Origin: JAEUMD01 sp036768475
Lineage (GTDB): Bacteria > Pseudomonadota > Alphaproteobacteria > Rhizobiales > Hyphomicrobiaceae
DNA: 64,000 nt
Assembly (NCBI GenBank): GCA_036768475.1
Contig: DAIPMW010000005.1
Span: 62,001-126,000 of the forward strand
Direction of reading: 5' to 3'
This document shows positions 51,927 through 61,530 of this stretch, one piece after another; the stretch's first letter is position 1; each line of letters starts with the position of its first letter. The notes beneath the pieces are model-generated. The model searched no databases. It was not told the DNA's origin and was given only the letters and a program-made list of their open reading frames with translations. The position numbers and the translations under genes are program-made.

Positions 51927-53726
51927 TCAGTCGCGGTAACCCGCGTCCCGGCGATCCAGCAGCGGCGTGATGCGGCGCACGGTCACGCGGCGGTTAGCAC
52001 GTGAGGGGCCCTCGGTATTGACCTTCAGGAATTCCTCGCCGTAGCCCTGGATGACCAGATTTTCCGGCGGGACGTTGAACTCATCAGTAAGGATGTTGGC
52101 GACTTCCTCGGCGCGACGATCGGACAGCGAGCGGTTGCTCACCGAATCACCCACCGCATCCGTGTGGCCCTCGATCAGGAACACCTCGTCGGAATTGCGT
52201 TCGAGTATCCTGTCGATGGCTCGCGCCAAGCGCTCCAACTTGTCGTACTGGCTTTCATCGATGTCCCAGGACCCCGTTTCGAAGTTGATCGAATCGAGAT
52301 CGATGCGGCGCATGCGCTCTCGCAGATTGTAATTGAACAGCACCTGATCGAGCGTATAGCGGGGGCCGATATCGTCGATCGGCGGGGCCATCAGTGCATC
52401 GTAGATATCGTCGTAACTGGCATCGTCGTACTCAATGATGTAGCGCTCGCGCGGCATCCGGTAGTGCGGCGGATCGAGTGAGAGAAGCAGGCCGGTCGCC
52501 AGCGCGGCACCAGCACCGATGGCGCCCCATTTGCGCCAAGTACGGCGGTTGTCGATGAGGATGATGGTGCGACCGTCACGTGTTTTGCGGTAGCGGCGGA
52601 TCAGCCTTCCGTCCGGTGAGGTCTCGGTAATGATGCGTGCACCGTCGGGCCGGACGATGGTGGTAATGTCGCCGCCGCCGGGACGACGATGGGTGTCCGT
52701 CACCTTTCCGAAGCGCTTCAGCCGGCGCGTCTCGTCGCGAATGATGAACGACCGATCGCCGCTGCGAATGATGCGGCGGGCATCGGGCTCCTCGATGATC
52801 GTGCCGCCGCCCTCCAAGCGGCGTTCCTTGCGGCTTCGCTTCAGTGCCTCGATGTTTGCAAAGCCGCCGCTCCGCTCCGCGTCACGCTGCTCACGACGCC
52901 AACGCTTGCGATCGGTGCGTGCGTTGTCGGCGTTGCCACGGCCGAAGAATTCACGGTCGCCCTTGTCGCGGCGATCAGCCGTCCCGTCGCCGGGCTTCTT
53001 GAACGTGGGAGGAGCTGTGTCGACACCCTGGCGCCGACGGGAGTCCGGGGCTTGAGAGTCCGGGGCTGCGGGGCGCTCCACGTCTCTGCGAAAGCGACGC
53101 TCGCCGGATCTGTCGCGCCGATCTGTCTCATTCGGTTCTTTGGAAAATGACTTGGGTTGCGCGCCCGGCTGAATGGTCTGCGGGGCCTGTTGCTGCTGCT
53201 GTGGTGGCGGCTGTTGCTGGGGCTGAGGTTGCGGTTGAACCTTTCTGAAACGTTGTCCCCGCTCGTCGCCGTCGTCCCGGTCCTTGGCTTTTGGGCCGCG
53301 ATCATCGCCGGTGTCGCCGCGCCGACCTTTGGGACCGCGCTCACCGCCATCGTCGCCGCGAAAGGCCTTCGGGCCGCGATCATCGCCGGTGTCGCCGCGT
53401 CGGCCTTTGGGACCGCGCTCACCGCCATCGTCGCCGCGAAAGGTCTTCGGGCCGCGGTCTCCACCGGCATCGCCACCCCGGTTTTTCGGGCCGGCATCTC
53501 TGTCCTGTTTACCTTCCTGCTTGCCTTTGTTCTTATCCTTGCGCTGATCATTCTCGTCGGCCGGCTGTTGCTGGCCAGCGTTGGGTCCTCGTTGGGCCAG
53601 TTCGAACCGCGCTCCGGCCGCCGGCTCTGCGGTGGCAGCGGATGCAAGCGCCAGGGTCGACGCGGTCAGGGCAAGTCCGGCTGTCAGTGCAGCCCGGGCG
53701 GGGCGGTGGGAATTTCTGGTGTTCAT
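51927..53726 (-). CDS. OmpA-family protein with collagen-like and Q/P-rich region
   Basis: Protein of 599 residues. The signal peptide is ALTAGLALTASTLALASAATA. A disordered part follows, rich in Gly, Asp, Arg, Lys and Pro: a 26-residue unit (GDTGDDRGPKAFRGDDGGER and onward) repeats twice, then Q/P-rich stretches (QPQPQPQQQPPPQQQQQ). Then a DUF-like basic segment, a membrane helix (WGAIGAGAALATGLLLSL) and a C-terminal OmpA domain (VFLIEGHTDAVGDSVSNRSL, GPSRANRRVTVRR) that binds peptidoglycan. GAGGA precedes the ATG at 53726. It may anchor an extracellular fibre to the wall (inference). Confidence 0.82.
   Translation of the reverse strand: MNTRNSHRPARAALTAGLALTASTLALASAATAEPAAGARFELAQRGPNAGQQQPADENDQRKDKNKGKQEGKQDRDAGPKNRGGDAGGDRGPKTFRGDDGGERGPKGRRGDTGDDRGPKAFRGDDGGERGPKGRRGDTGDDRGPKAKDRDDGDERGQRFRKVQPQPQPQQQPPPQQQQQAPQTIQPGAQPKSFSKEPNETDRRDRSGERRFRRDVERPAAPDSQAPDSRRRQGVDTAPPTFKKPGDGTADRRDKGDREFFGRGNADNARTDRKRWRREQRDAERSGGFANIEALKRSRKERRLEGGGTIIEEPDARRIIRSGDRSFIIRDETRRLKRFGKVTDTHRRPGGGDITTIVRPDGARIITETSPDGRLIRRYRKTRDGRTIILIDNRRTWRKWGAIGAGAALATGLLLSLDPPHYRMPRERYIIEYDDASYDDIYDALMAPPIDDIGPRYTLDQVLFNYNLRERMRRIDLDSINFETGSWDIDESQYDKLERLARAIDRILERNSDEVFLIEGHTDAVGDSVSNRSLSDRRAEEVANILTDEFNVPPENLVIQGYGEEFLKVNTEGPSRANRRVTVRRITPLLDRRDAGYRD
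53293..53448 (-). repeat. Tandem 78-bp direct repeat inside the OmpA-family gene
   Basis: Two nearly identical 78-bp units start at 53293 and 53371, with a partial third from 53449. Each encodes 26 residues of Gly/Asp/Arg/Lys-rich sequence. The copies differ by only a few bases, which suggests recent duplication or concerted change. Confidence 0.85.
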
Positions 53727-53963
53727 GCAGTCCTCGTGGGCATCATTGCCGTCACTGCGACGGAATTGAACCTTTGTGGATGTTTGATGGCGTATTTGAT
53801 GGCGCACAGGGGAAAACGATGGTGCGTGCAGATAGTTCCGTCTGAGGAAACGTCGCAGGTACCCGAGCCGTGAGCCCGAAATACTGACCGGGCCATACGG
53901 CGGCTGATTTTTCGGGCCGCGTCGTTCTTCCAGGTCGAAAGAAAACCGTTGTGAGGCTGCTCC

Positions 53964-54929
53964 ATGCCGACGATCCTTATCACCGAGCATGTGCATCCCG
54001 ACGCGCTCGCGCGGCTGGGCCAAGAACCGGGTTTCGAGGTTGTCGAGGCCGTCGGCGACTCAGCTAGCGCTCGTGATGCTCTTGCCCGCGTGGATGCGAT
54101 CGGAGTCCGCATTCAACGCATCGACGCGTCGGTGATGGAAAGGGCTCCTCGCCTGAGGGTCATCGCCAAACACGGCGTCGGCACCGACAACATCGATCTT
54201 GCCGCGGCGTCAGCGCGGAGGATTGTCGTTCTCAATACACCCGATGCGAACAAGATCGCCGTCGCCGAGCACGCCATGGCGATGATGCTGGCACTGGTGA
54301 AACGCCTGGCGATCTATGACGCTGCGTTGCGGGCGGGCGATTGGAGTTTCCGCGACCTGCTGGTGGCGGAGGAGCTGGCAGGGCGCAGCCTGTCCATTCT
54401 CGGTTTCGGTCGGAGCGGCCAGGAACTGGCGCGCCGAGCCGCGGCGTTCGACATGTCGCTGGTTGCGTGGGGCCGCTCGGTTGACAGGGCCGTCGCGGCT
54501 CGGCTCGGTGTACGTGTGGTTACAAGTCTCAACGAGGCATTGGCATCGGCTGATTTCGTTTCCCTGCACACCCCGCGTGCCCACGCCTCGCGCCCGCTTC
54601 TCGGCGCGAGTGAGATTGCGGCCATGCGCGAGGGGGCATTCCTGGTCAATTGCGCGCGCGGCGGACTGGTCGATGAAACCGCGCTGGCTGAAGCGCTGAG
54701 ACTGAACCGGCTGGCCGGCGCCGGGATTGATGTGTTCGAGGCAGAGCCGCCAGCGCCGGACAACCCGCTGCTTGCGGCGGATCTCAACAATCTTATCGTG
54801 ACACCGCACAGCGCGGGCAATACACGCGAGGCATCGCGCCGGATGGGGCTTGAGATGGCCGACAACATCATCGCCGGTTTGAACGGCCGGCCCGATGCGT
54901 CCCGCATCGTATATCCGCCGCGTGCATGA
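53964..54929 (+). CDS. D-isomer-specific 2-hydroxyacid dehydrogenase
   Basis: Protein of 321 residues. The nucleotide-binding domain has SILGFGRSGQELARRAAAF, the catalytic Arg is in NCARGGLVDETALAEAL, and the Glu and His sites are in GIDVFEAEPP and IVTPHSAGNTREAS. It resembles hydroxypyruvate or phosphoglycerate dehydrogenases, without the ACT domain of SerA. No substrate genes next to it. It is divergent from the OmpA-family gene. ATG at 53964. Confidence 0.88.
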   Translation: MPTILITEHVHPDALARLGQEPGFEVVEAVGDSASARDALARVDAIGVRIQRIDASVMERAPRLRVIAKHGVGTDNIDLAAASARRIVVLNTPDANKIAVAEHAMAMMLALVKRLAIYDAALRAGDWSFRDLLVAEELAGRSLSILGFGRSGQELARRAAAFDMSLVAWGRSVDRAVAARLGVRVVTSLNEALASADFVSLHTPRAHASRPLLGASEIAAMREGAFLVNCARGGLVDETALAEALRLNRLAGAGIDVFEAEPPAPDNPLLAADLNNLIVTPHSAGNTREASRRMGLEMADNIIAGLNGRPDASRIVYPPRA

Positions 54930-54967
54930 AGTGTCGGTCGGTCAACGGCGTGGCGTCAATCGTTGCG

Positions 54968-55837
54968 TCAGTAGATGCGATAGGGGAAATAGCGGCCGAC
55001 GAGCTCTTCGAACCGGCCGCTCTCGCGCAGGTTGGCAATCGAGCGGTCGATGAGCTCTTTCATCTGGCGATCGTTCTTCTTGACCGCCACGGCGATGCCG
55101 TCGCCGAAGAACTTCGCTTCAAGGTACGGACCGCCGCGAAACTCGCAACACTGATTGGAGAGTGTGCCGTTGATCCAGAACGAGAGGCTGATGCCGTCAT
55201 CGAAAAGATAATCGATCTTACCGTCGGTGAGTGCCTCACGCGCGCTGTCGGAGGACGGATGAACCTCGATCCGGCTGTCGCGGAAGAAGGTCTTCAGGAA
55301 CGCTTCATGGGCGCTGCCGCGGATAACGGCGATGCGCTGACCTTCGAGTCCTTCTGGTGTCATCTCGCGCTTCGGCGCTGTGCGCCTTGCCGCAAATCGG
55401 CCGGGCGTGAACAGATAGGGCATTGAGAAGTCGACTTGCTCGACAGCTTTGGCTGTGACGCGATGGCCTGCAATGGCGGCATCGGCTTCACCGCGGCGCA
55501 ATGCGAGCAGCAATTCGTCCCACGGCTTGACCTGAACGTCGCATGCAGCTCGCGCCTCCAGACAGATGGAGCGGGCGAGGTCGACATTGAAGCCGGTTAG
55601 TTGGCCTTCCTCATCATAGAAGTTGAAGGGCGGAAAGTCGCCCTCGGTCACGAAGCGAAGCACAAGGCGGCGGGGAAGGCCGGCGGCCTCCTCGTCGCCA
55701 AGTTGGGGCGCGTCATCCTGGGCTGTGACGGGGACGGAAGCGGCGAAGAATGCAGCGACGCAAAACACCGCCACCATGACCGCGTTCAGGCAGATCCGCT
55801 TCAAGGCGCCGGAGGCTGAAACTGGCTGCGGACGCAT
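54968..55837 (-). CDS. Periplasmic solute-binding protein (family 3 type)
   Basis: Protein of 289 residues with a signal peptide (LNAVMVAVFCVAAFFAASVP, cleaved near TAQD). The family-3 motif is GFNVDLARSICLEARAACDV and DAAIAGHRVTAKAVEQVDFSM. It binds a polar amino acid or a similar ligand. No ABC permease or ATPase genes are adjacent, so it may be a sensor-type or orphan binding protein. Two Cys pairs (CLEARAACD and NQCCEFRGG) may form disulfides. ATG at 55837. Confidence 0.85.
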   Translation of the reverse strand: MRPQPVSASGALKRICLNAVMVAVFCVAAFFAASVPVTAQDDAPQLGDEEAAGLPRRLVLRFVTEGDFPPFNFYDEEGQLTGFNVDLARSICLEARAACDVQVKPWDELLLALRRGEADAAIAGHRVTAKAVEQVDFSMPYLFTPGRFAARRTAPKREMTPEGLEGQRIAVIRGSAHEAFLKTFFRDSRIEVHPSSDSAREALTDGKIDYLFDDGISLSFWINGTLSNQCCEFRGGPYLEAKFFGDGIAVAVKKNDRQMKELIDRSIANLRESGRFEELVGRYFPYRIY

Positions 55838-56105
55838 GTCCACGTATCCGGGTGTCAATTGGGACGGGCTCAAGGCCGGAACTGGCATCGGGCGGCTCTG
55901 GCTCCGCATTGATTCGGGTTGGGTGCGCGCATGTTGGTACCAAGTCGGGCATGTGTCACGCGCCGATTGGGTGGAATTGCGGCGTGTTCCCGGGCTGTCC
56001 GACGGGCGGTTTTGTTCAGCAATGCATGAGCGAGCGTTGCTCGCATCTTTTTGGGCTGGCGGCGCAACCTCCTTGGTCCGATAATTCGTGCCGGGGAGAT
56101 GGGGT

Positions 56106-57728
56106 ATGGCACTGATTGACGACACCATCGGCGAGCGGGGCTGTCGCAGATGGGCGGGTGATGACCTGTCCGCTGGCGCGGCAGGGCCGTGCTTGATAAA
56201 GCCCGCGGATGCCTGGGTGACGGTGTCCTACCCGGATACGGCAAGGGCGGTCTCGCGGCTGGCCAGGCTACGGCCGGACCTGTCTGCGGCAACGAGCTCG
56301 TGGCGATGGCAGCGCCAGGCGCTGGGGGTGCTGGCGGTCGCGCTGCTGATGGGCCTGGTGCTGGCGCCGGCGGGCCTTGCCGTCGTGCTGACGCTCCTGC
56401 TCGCGGCGCCGTTCTTCTCGGTCTACCTGCTGCGTTTCGCAGCGCTCTTCATGGCGTGGCGGGAACGGGCCCGCGTGGCCGGCGGAACCATACCGGAGAG
56501 ACGACTGGCGGATGCGGACTGCCCGGCCTATGCCGTTCTCGTTCCCCTCTACGACGAGGCGGAGATCGTACCGGGGCTGGTAGCGGCTCTGTCGGCCATC
56601 GACTACCCGGAGGATCGGCTGGCAATCCGTCTTGTGGTGGAGGAGGACGACCGGTGCACGCATGCAGCACTGTCCTGTGTCGAGCTGCCGGCGCACATGT
56701 GCGTGCTGGAGGTGCCGCGCGGGGCGCCGAGGACAAAGCCGCGGGCGTTGGTCGTCGCGCTTGAGCAGACCCCTGGCGAGCTTGTCGTGGTGTTCGATGC
56801 GGAGGATCGGCCGGAGCCAGACCAGTTGCGGGCAGCGGCAAATGTGTTCCTCCATGCGCCGGAAGAGCTAGCTTGCCTGCAGGCATGTCTCAACACCTTC
56901 AACCCGGACGAGACATGGTTAACGCGGCAGTTCACGATCGAATATTCGGCACTTTTCGACCTGATTCTACCGGCGCTGCTGCGATGCGGGTTACCACTGC
57001 CGCTTGGCGGCACCTCGAACCATTTTCGTCGCGCCGCACTGCATGATGTGCTGGCGTGGGATCCCTATAATGTTACCGAGGATGCGGATCTGGGCGTGAG
57101 GATTGCGCGCTTCGGCATGCGTGTCGGGGTCATCGGCTCGACGACGTGGGAAGAGGCTCCACCCACATTTCGTATCTGGCTCGGTCAACGCACCCGCTGG
57201 CTCAAAGGCTGGATGCAGACCTATCTCGTTCATATGCGTCGCCCTGCGAAGCTCGTCTGTGAGATTGGCTGGTGGCCGTTCCTGGGGCTGCAAGTCCTCA
57301 TGGGTGCCATGATCGCGTCGGCGCTCGTGCATCCCTGGTTCTACGTTCTACTCGGCTACGAGATTTCCAAGGGTGCGCTGCTGGCCGACCCGGTCTCGGA
57401 GAACGCGCGCGTGTTGTTGTGGCTGGCGCTGGCGAACCTCGTCCTTGGCTACCTGTCGGTTTTGATGATCGGTGCCGTGGCGGTGTGGCGCCGCGGGCGG
57501 CAGCACTTGATCATGCATTTGCCGCTGGTGCCGGTCTACTGGCTTGCAATATCACTTGCCGGCTACAGGGCCTTGATCGAACTCGTCACCGCCCCTTTTC
57601 ACTGGGAGAAAACACGTCATCGCGCCTGGCCAGCCCAGCCAACGAGCGGGCGGCATGACCGAACCCGAGGCGAAACGCTATGTGCAGCGCGAAATCCTCC
57701 GGAATCGTCGTCAGGGGATTCCTTATGA
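56106..57728 (+). CDS. Membrane glycosyltransferase family 2 (cellulose-synthase-like)
   Basis: Protein of 540 residues. Two membrane helices lie near residues 70-125 (QALGVLAVALLMGLVLAP, LTLLLAAPFFSVYLL), then the GT-A domain: LVPLYDEAEIVPGLV, VVFDAEDRPEPDQLR (DxD), YNVTEDADLGVRI (TED) and LGQRTRWLKGWMQT (Q-x-x-R-W). Further helices follow at the C-terminus. This set of motifs marks a processive polymerase-like GT2 related to BcsA, though without a PilZ domain. The N-terminal 70 residues are extra. ATG at 56106 follows GGGGAG. The polymer made is unknown; the gene is not next to other glycan genes. Confidence 0.85.
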   Translation: MALIDDTIGERGCRRWAGDDLSAGAAGPCLIKPADAWVTVSYPDTARAVSRLARLRPDLSAATSSWRWQRQALGVLAVALLMGLVLAPAGLAVVLTLLLAAPFFSVYLLRFAALFMAWRERARVAGGTIPERRLADADCPAYAVLVPLYDEAEIVPGLVAALSAIDYPEDRLAIRLVVEEDDRCTHAALSCVELPAHMCVLEVPRGAPRTKPRALVVALEQTPGELVVVFDAEDRPEPDQLRAAANVFLHAPEELACLQACLNTFNPDETWLTRQFTIEYSALFDLILPALLRCGLPLPLGGTSNHFRRAALHDVLAWDPYNVTEDADLGVRIARFGMRVGVIGSTTWEEAPPTFRIWLGQRTRWLKGWMQTYLVHMRRPAKLVCEIGWWPFLGLQVLMGAMIASALVHPWFYVLLGYEISKGALLADPVSENARVLLWLALANLVLGYLSVLMIGAVAVWRRGRQHLIMHLPLVPVYWLAISLAGYRALIELVTAPFHWEKTRHRAWPAQPTSGRHDRTRGETLCAARNPPESSSGDSL

Positions 57729-57798
57729 GGAATAGTGTCTGTTAATTGGTCCCTTGCGCAAAATTGGAGCAAGCTGAGTGCGGATTGTGAGGTGCAGA

Positions 57799-58245
57799 AT
57801 GCTTGATCAGACACAAATTCACGACATTCTCAATGAAATCCCGCTCTTTGCCGGTTGCTCTGCCGAGGTGCTCGATTCGCTTGCTGCGGTTGCCAAGGAG
57901 CGCGAATGCCCGAAGGGTGAGGTGATTTACGAGGCCGGTGAGCAGGCTCTCGATATGTTCGTGCTCTTGCACGGTCTCGTCAGTTTCAAGACGCCCAGGG
58001 GTGTCGGGCACTTGTTCGTGGAAACGCTGATGAAGCGCCACATGATTTTCGGCTGGGCGGCACTGGTTCCAGAACATCCGCGCCGGCTCGGCAGCGCGAC
58101 GTGCATGGAGGCGTCGACCGTTCTGGTGATGAACGGCGATCGCATCATGGAGATCCTCTCCAACAATCCGCAGGCAGGCTTCCTGGTGATGAAGCGGCTG
58201 TGCTCGATGATTGCAAGCACATTCATCGAAAAGTCCAAGGCGTAG
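57799..58245 (+). CDS. Stand-alone cyclic nucleotide-binding domain protein
   Basis: Protein of 148 residues that is only a CAP-type cyclic-nucleotide-binding domain: IPLFAGCSAEVLDSLAAVAK, EVIYEAGEQALDMFVLLHG, and the phosphate-binding cassette region MIFGWAALVPEHPRRLGSAT. There is no helix-turn-helix afterwards, so it does not bind DNA as CRP does. GAGGTG precedes the ATG at 57799. Alternative readings are a cAMP sink or a partner of another protein. Confidence 0.82.
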   Translation: MLDQTQIHDILNEIPLFAGCSAEVLDSLAAVAKERECPKGEVIYEAGEQALDMFVLLHGLVSFKTPRGVGHLFVETLMKRHMIFGWAALVPEHPRRLGSATCMEASTVLVMNGDRIMEILSNNPQAGFLVMKRLCSMIASTFIEKSKA

Positions 58246-58285
58246 CGACAAACATCCCTTACGCGCAATCGAACATGTCGAAACG

Positions 58286-59896
58286 TCAGGGCAACAGGCC
58301 GAGCTGATGCGCGGCCATGGCGACCAGACTCGCTGCGCCGATCCAGAGTGCTAGCCGGGTCCAGATGACGCCGCGGTTCTCCGCCTTGGCGATGTTCGTC
58401 ACCGTTTCGGGATCGAGCCTCAAGCCGTCGCGCGACATGGCGGCGAGGGCGTTCAAGGTGCCTTGCGCCTGCGTCACCAGCTCGGGCACGTCTGCCAGGA
58501 CGTGAGCGATCGTCGTGGCGCCCTCGCCAACGTCTTTCAGGCGGCCGCCGACGCCGAGGTTCTGCTGCATCCACTCGCGGGCAACCGGCTCGGCGGCCGT
58601 CCACATGTTGAGTTCAGGATTGAGCGAGCGGGCAACGCCTTCGACGATGACCATGCTCTTTTGTAGCATGATCAGTTCGGGACGAGTCTGCATGTCGAAG
58701 ACCTCGGTGTAGGCGAAGAGCTGGCCCAGGAGGTCGGCCATCGAGATCTCATTGGCGGTGCGGCCGTGGATCGGTTCGCCGATCGCGCGCAGTGCCTGTG
58801 CAAAAACGTCAACGGGGTGATGCGGAGGCACATAGCCCGCCCAGAAATGCACCCAGGCCGCTCGGCGATAATCGCGTGTGATCAGGCCGTGCAGGATCTC
58901 TGCGAGGAAGCGGCGCTCCTTCGGGCCCAGGCGGCCCATGATGCCGAAGTCAACTGCGGTTACGCGGCCCTGCGGGTCGATAAACAGATTGCCCTGATGC
59001 ATGTCGGCATGAAAGAAGCCGTCGCGCATGGCGTGCTTCAGGAACGAACGGATGACGACCAATCCGAGTTCCTTCTTGTCGAGACCGCGCGCATCGAGCG
59101 CTGCATGATCCGAAATCGGCGTGCCGTCGATCCAGTCGAGCGTGAGGATGCGGCGCGAGGTTCGCTTCCAGTCGACGCTTGGCACGCGGAACCCTTCGTC
59201 GCCGACGATGTTCTCGGCCATCTCGGAGATGGCGGCGGCTTCGAGCCGGAGGTCCATTTCCAGTTCTGTCGTACGCTTCAAGGTGTCGACGACGGCGACG
59301 GGTTTCAGACGCCGCGATGGCGGGTGGAAACGCTCGATCTGACGGGCAACGAAATAGTAGCTGTCGAGGTCGGCCTTGAAGCGGCGCTCAACGCCTGGGC
59401 GCAGCACTTTGACCGCAACGGCGTGGGTTTGTCCGCCGGGCTCCTCAATCGTGGCTTTGTGGACCTGCGCGATGGATGCGGCCGCGACCGGCTGACCGAA
59501 GCTCGTGTAATGGTCTTCGAGACGTCCGCCGAGGGCCGTCTCAATCGCGCTGCGCGCTTCCGCCATGGAAAAGGGCGGCAACCGATCCTGCAGGTGCGAG
59601 AGATCGCGCGCAAGCTCGGGGCCGATGACATCGGCGCGCGTTGCCAGGAACTGACCGAGCTTGATGTAGGACGGGCCAAGCGCCGCGATGGCGCTGGAGA
59701 TGCGCTTTTCCTGAGGTGTTCCGGCGCGAAATGGTGCGGTCAGCCAGCGAATCGGTGCGGTGGCGATCAGCGCGGCCTTCAACAGCGGCGGTACCGCTAT
59801 GCCCTGAGGCACCAGATGTACGCCATGCTGGGCGAGCACGAAACCGGCGCGCGCGAGCCGCAATGTGTTGAAAAGGGCGCCGGCCAACTGAGACAC
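58286..59896 (-). CDS. ubiB: UbiB-family atypical kinase (ubiquinone biosynthesis)
   Basis: Protein of 536 residues. Signature motifs: the K-x-G-Q segment GPSYIKLGQFLATRADVIG, the Ala-rich nucleotide loop AAASIAQVHKATI, HADMHQGNLFIDPQG (catalytic loop) and AVDFGIMGRLG. Two C-terminal membrane helices (LALWIGAASLVAMAAHQLG) anchor it. UbiB is an ATPase needed for coenzyme Q assembly. The start is GTG at 59896 with poor spacing to a purine tract; a nearby TTG is possible. ubiE, often the neighbour in other species, is not here. Confidence 0.93.
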   Translation of the reverse strand: MSQLAGALFNTLRLARAGFVLAQHGVHLVPQGIAVPPLLKAALIATAPIRWLTAPFRAGTPQEKRISSAIAALGPSYIKLGQFLATRADVIGPELARDLSHLQDRLPPFSMAEARSAIETALGGRLEDHYTSFGQPVAAASIAQVHKATIEEPGGQTHAVAVKVLRPGVERRFKADLDSYYFVARQIERFHPPSRRLKPVAVVDTLKRTTELEMDLRLEAAAISEMAENIVGDEGFRVPSVDWKRTSRRILTLDWIDGTPISDHAALDARGLDKKELGLVVIRSFLKHAMRDGFFHADMHQGNLFIDPQGRVTAVDFGIMGRLGPKERRFLAEILHGLITRDYRRAAWVHFWAGYVPPHHPVDVFAQALRAIGEPIHGRTANEISMADLLGQLFAYTEVFDMQTRPELIMLQKSMVIVEGVARSLNPELNMWTAAEPVAREWMQQNLGVGGRLKDVGEGATTIAHVLADVPELVTQAQGTLNALAAMSRDGLRLDPETVTNIAKAENRGVIWTRLALWIGAASLVAMAAHQLGLLP

Positions 59897-60083
59897 TCCG
59901 TTTGGGGCGGTGTGCAGCCGCCGGATGGAAGAACTATTGGCCCGATTTAATCATCCGCGAGGTTGCGGTTGGGTGAACAGATCAAGCCTAACAGGGACAT
60001 CGCCGGGAAATGGTGGCGGGTCAAGCGGTCCAATGAGACAGGGTGACCCGGTGCAGGCTGCCAGCCTGTCACCTGGGAAGCGA

Positions 60084-61277
60084 TCAATCGCCATCGCCGG
60101 AGCTACGCTCCTGCGCCAGTTTGCGGATGTGACCGGTGATTGTGGGGTGAGTCATTTCAAGGCGCAGGAAATCTTCGCGATGCAACTTGAGCAGGCGGCA
60201 CTTGGAACCGGTATGGAATGCGGCGCGGTGGATGTCGCCCTGGATCATGGCGACGGTGCCGAAAACATCTCCAGTGCCATAAGCGCGGGTTCCCTGCGCG
60301 GTGCGGCGGACGACGCGCCCCGAGGCCACAAACCAGACGGCATCGCCAGGGCTGCCGTCATCGACGATCTGCATGTTGGGTGGATAGTTGTGGGCATGTA
60401 GCATCGGGATGATTGCCGCGACGGCAGGGGCGTCCAATTCAGCCAGCATCGGGATGCGCGACATGAGCGACCAGTTGATGACGAAGTCATGCCGGTTGAG
60501 CTCCTGGGCAAAGCCCGATGAAATGATGGCGACGGGCAAGGCCAGGATGCAAAGTCCGACCACCATGACGATTCCGCCGAACATGCGTCCCAAAGGCGTG
60601 ATCGGCGTGACGTCGCCGTACCCCACGGTGGTCAGCGTAGTGATCGCCCACCACATGGAATCGGGTACGGTACCGAACTTGTCGGGCTGGGTGGCGTGCT
60701 CGAGGTAGTACATTCCCGAAGCGGCAAACAGCACCGCCGCCGCCAACAGCAGGACAGCACCTGTCAGCGCGCGCCGCTCGTTGGAGAGCACGCGGATCAG
60801 CGTGTGCATGGCGGGCGAATAGCGGGAGAGCTTGAGGAAGCGCAGCAGGCGAAGAATGCGCAGCACGCGCAGGTCGATCGCAAAAAGATGACCGAGATAG
60901 AAAGGCAGAATGGCCAGAAGGTCGATGATCAGGGCGGGGCGAAGCGACATCGCAACGCGGGCGCGCGCAGGCGACAGGCGCTTGAGGAACGGGACATCGA
61001 CCGCAACCCACAGGCGCGCCAGGTACTCCACAGTGAATACCGCCACGGAAAAGACTTCAAAGACGAAGAACCGATCATGATACGCCTGTTCGAGTGAAGG
61101 TACTGTCTCCGCGGCGAACGCTGCGACATTGAGTAGGATGAGCGTTACGATGAATATATCGAACGCCTTGGACGCCCTGTCATCGCCGCTGCCCATTTCG
61201 ATGATCTCGTAGACGCGATGACGGATGCGCGCGATCGCCAACCTGGGGGCATGCTTGGAGTTGGTGGCGGTGCTCAC
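60084..61277 (-). CDS. Cyclic nucleotide-gated potassium channel (MloK1-like)
   Basis: Protein of 397 residues. S1-S4 contain regular charged residues (RVLRILRLLRFLKLSRYS is the S4), the pore has the K+ filter TTVGYGD, and S6 is GGIVMVVGLCILALPVAIIS. The C-terminal 120 residues form a cyclic-nucleotide-binding domain (DGSPGDAVWFVASGRVV, GTGDVFGTVAMIQGDIHRAA). Such channels open with cAMP. The start is a GTG at 61277 after GAGA. It faces ubiB on the same strand, 187 bases away. Confidence 0.92.
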   Translation of the reverse strand: MSTATNSKHAPRLAIARIRHRVYEIIEMGSGDDRASKAFDIFIVTLILLNVAAFAAETVPSLEQAYHDRFFVFEVFSVAVFTVEYLARLWVAVDVPFLKRLSPARARVAMSLRPALIIDLLAILPFYLGHLFAIDLRVLRILRLLRFLKLSRYSPAMHTLIRVLSNERRALTGAVLLLAAAVLFAASGMYYLEHATQPDKFGTVPDSMWWAITTLTTVGYGDVTPITPLGRMFGGIVMVVGLCILALPVAIISSGFAQELNRHDFVINWSLMSRIPMLAELDAPAVAAIIPMLHAHNYPPNMQIVDDGSPGDAVWFVASGRVVRRTAQGTRAYGTGDVFGTVAMIQGDIHRAAFHTGSKCRLLKLHREDFLRLEMTHPTITGHIRKLAQERSSGDGD

Positions 61278-61530
61278 GTGCGTCTCTTTTTATTGCTAGG
61301 CGAGGCGGCGGTGGGCCTGCGTATGCGGTCCTCGGGCCGCCAATGCCACAACCTCAGTGGCATGATCAAGGCAGGCCGAGGCACGACACGGTAACCGCAT
61401 GCCGATTTGATGCGCTGTGGCGGCACCGTATCGCCCCCATAGCAAAGCATAAAAACAGCTTGCGCGATGCCAGACGTTTGACCACACGAGGGGGAAAACC
61501 TGGGCGAAATCAGTCCATGGACAAGGATGT

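Noticed and set aside
57242..57700. Second glycan gene after the GT2
   Set aside because: Frames here are alternative readings of the same GT2 C-terminal helices.
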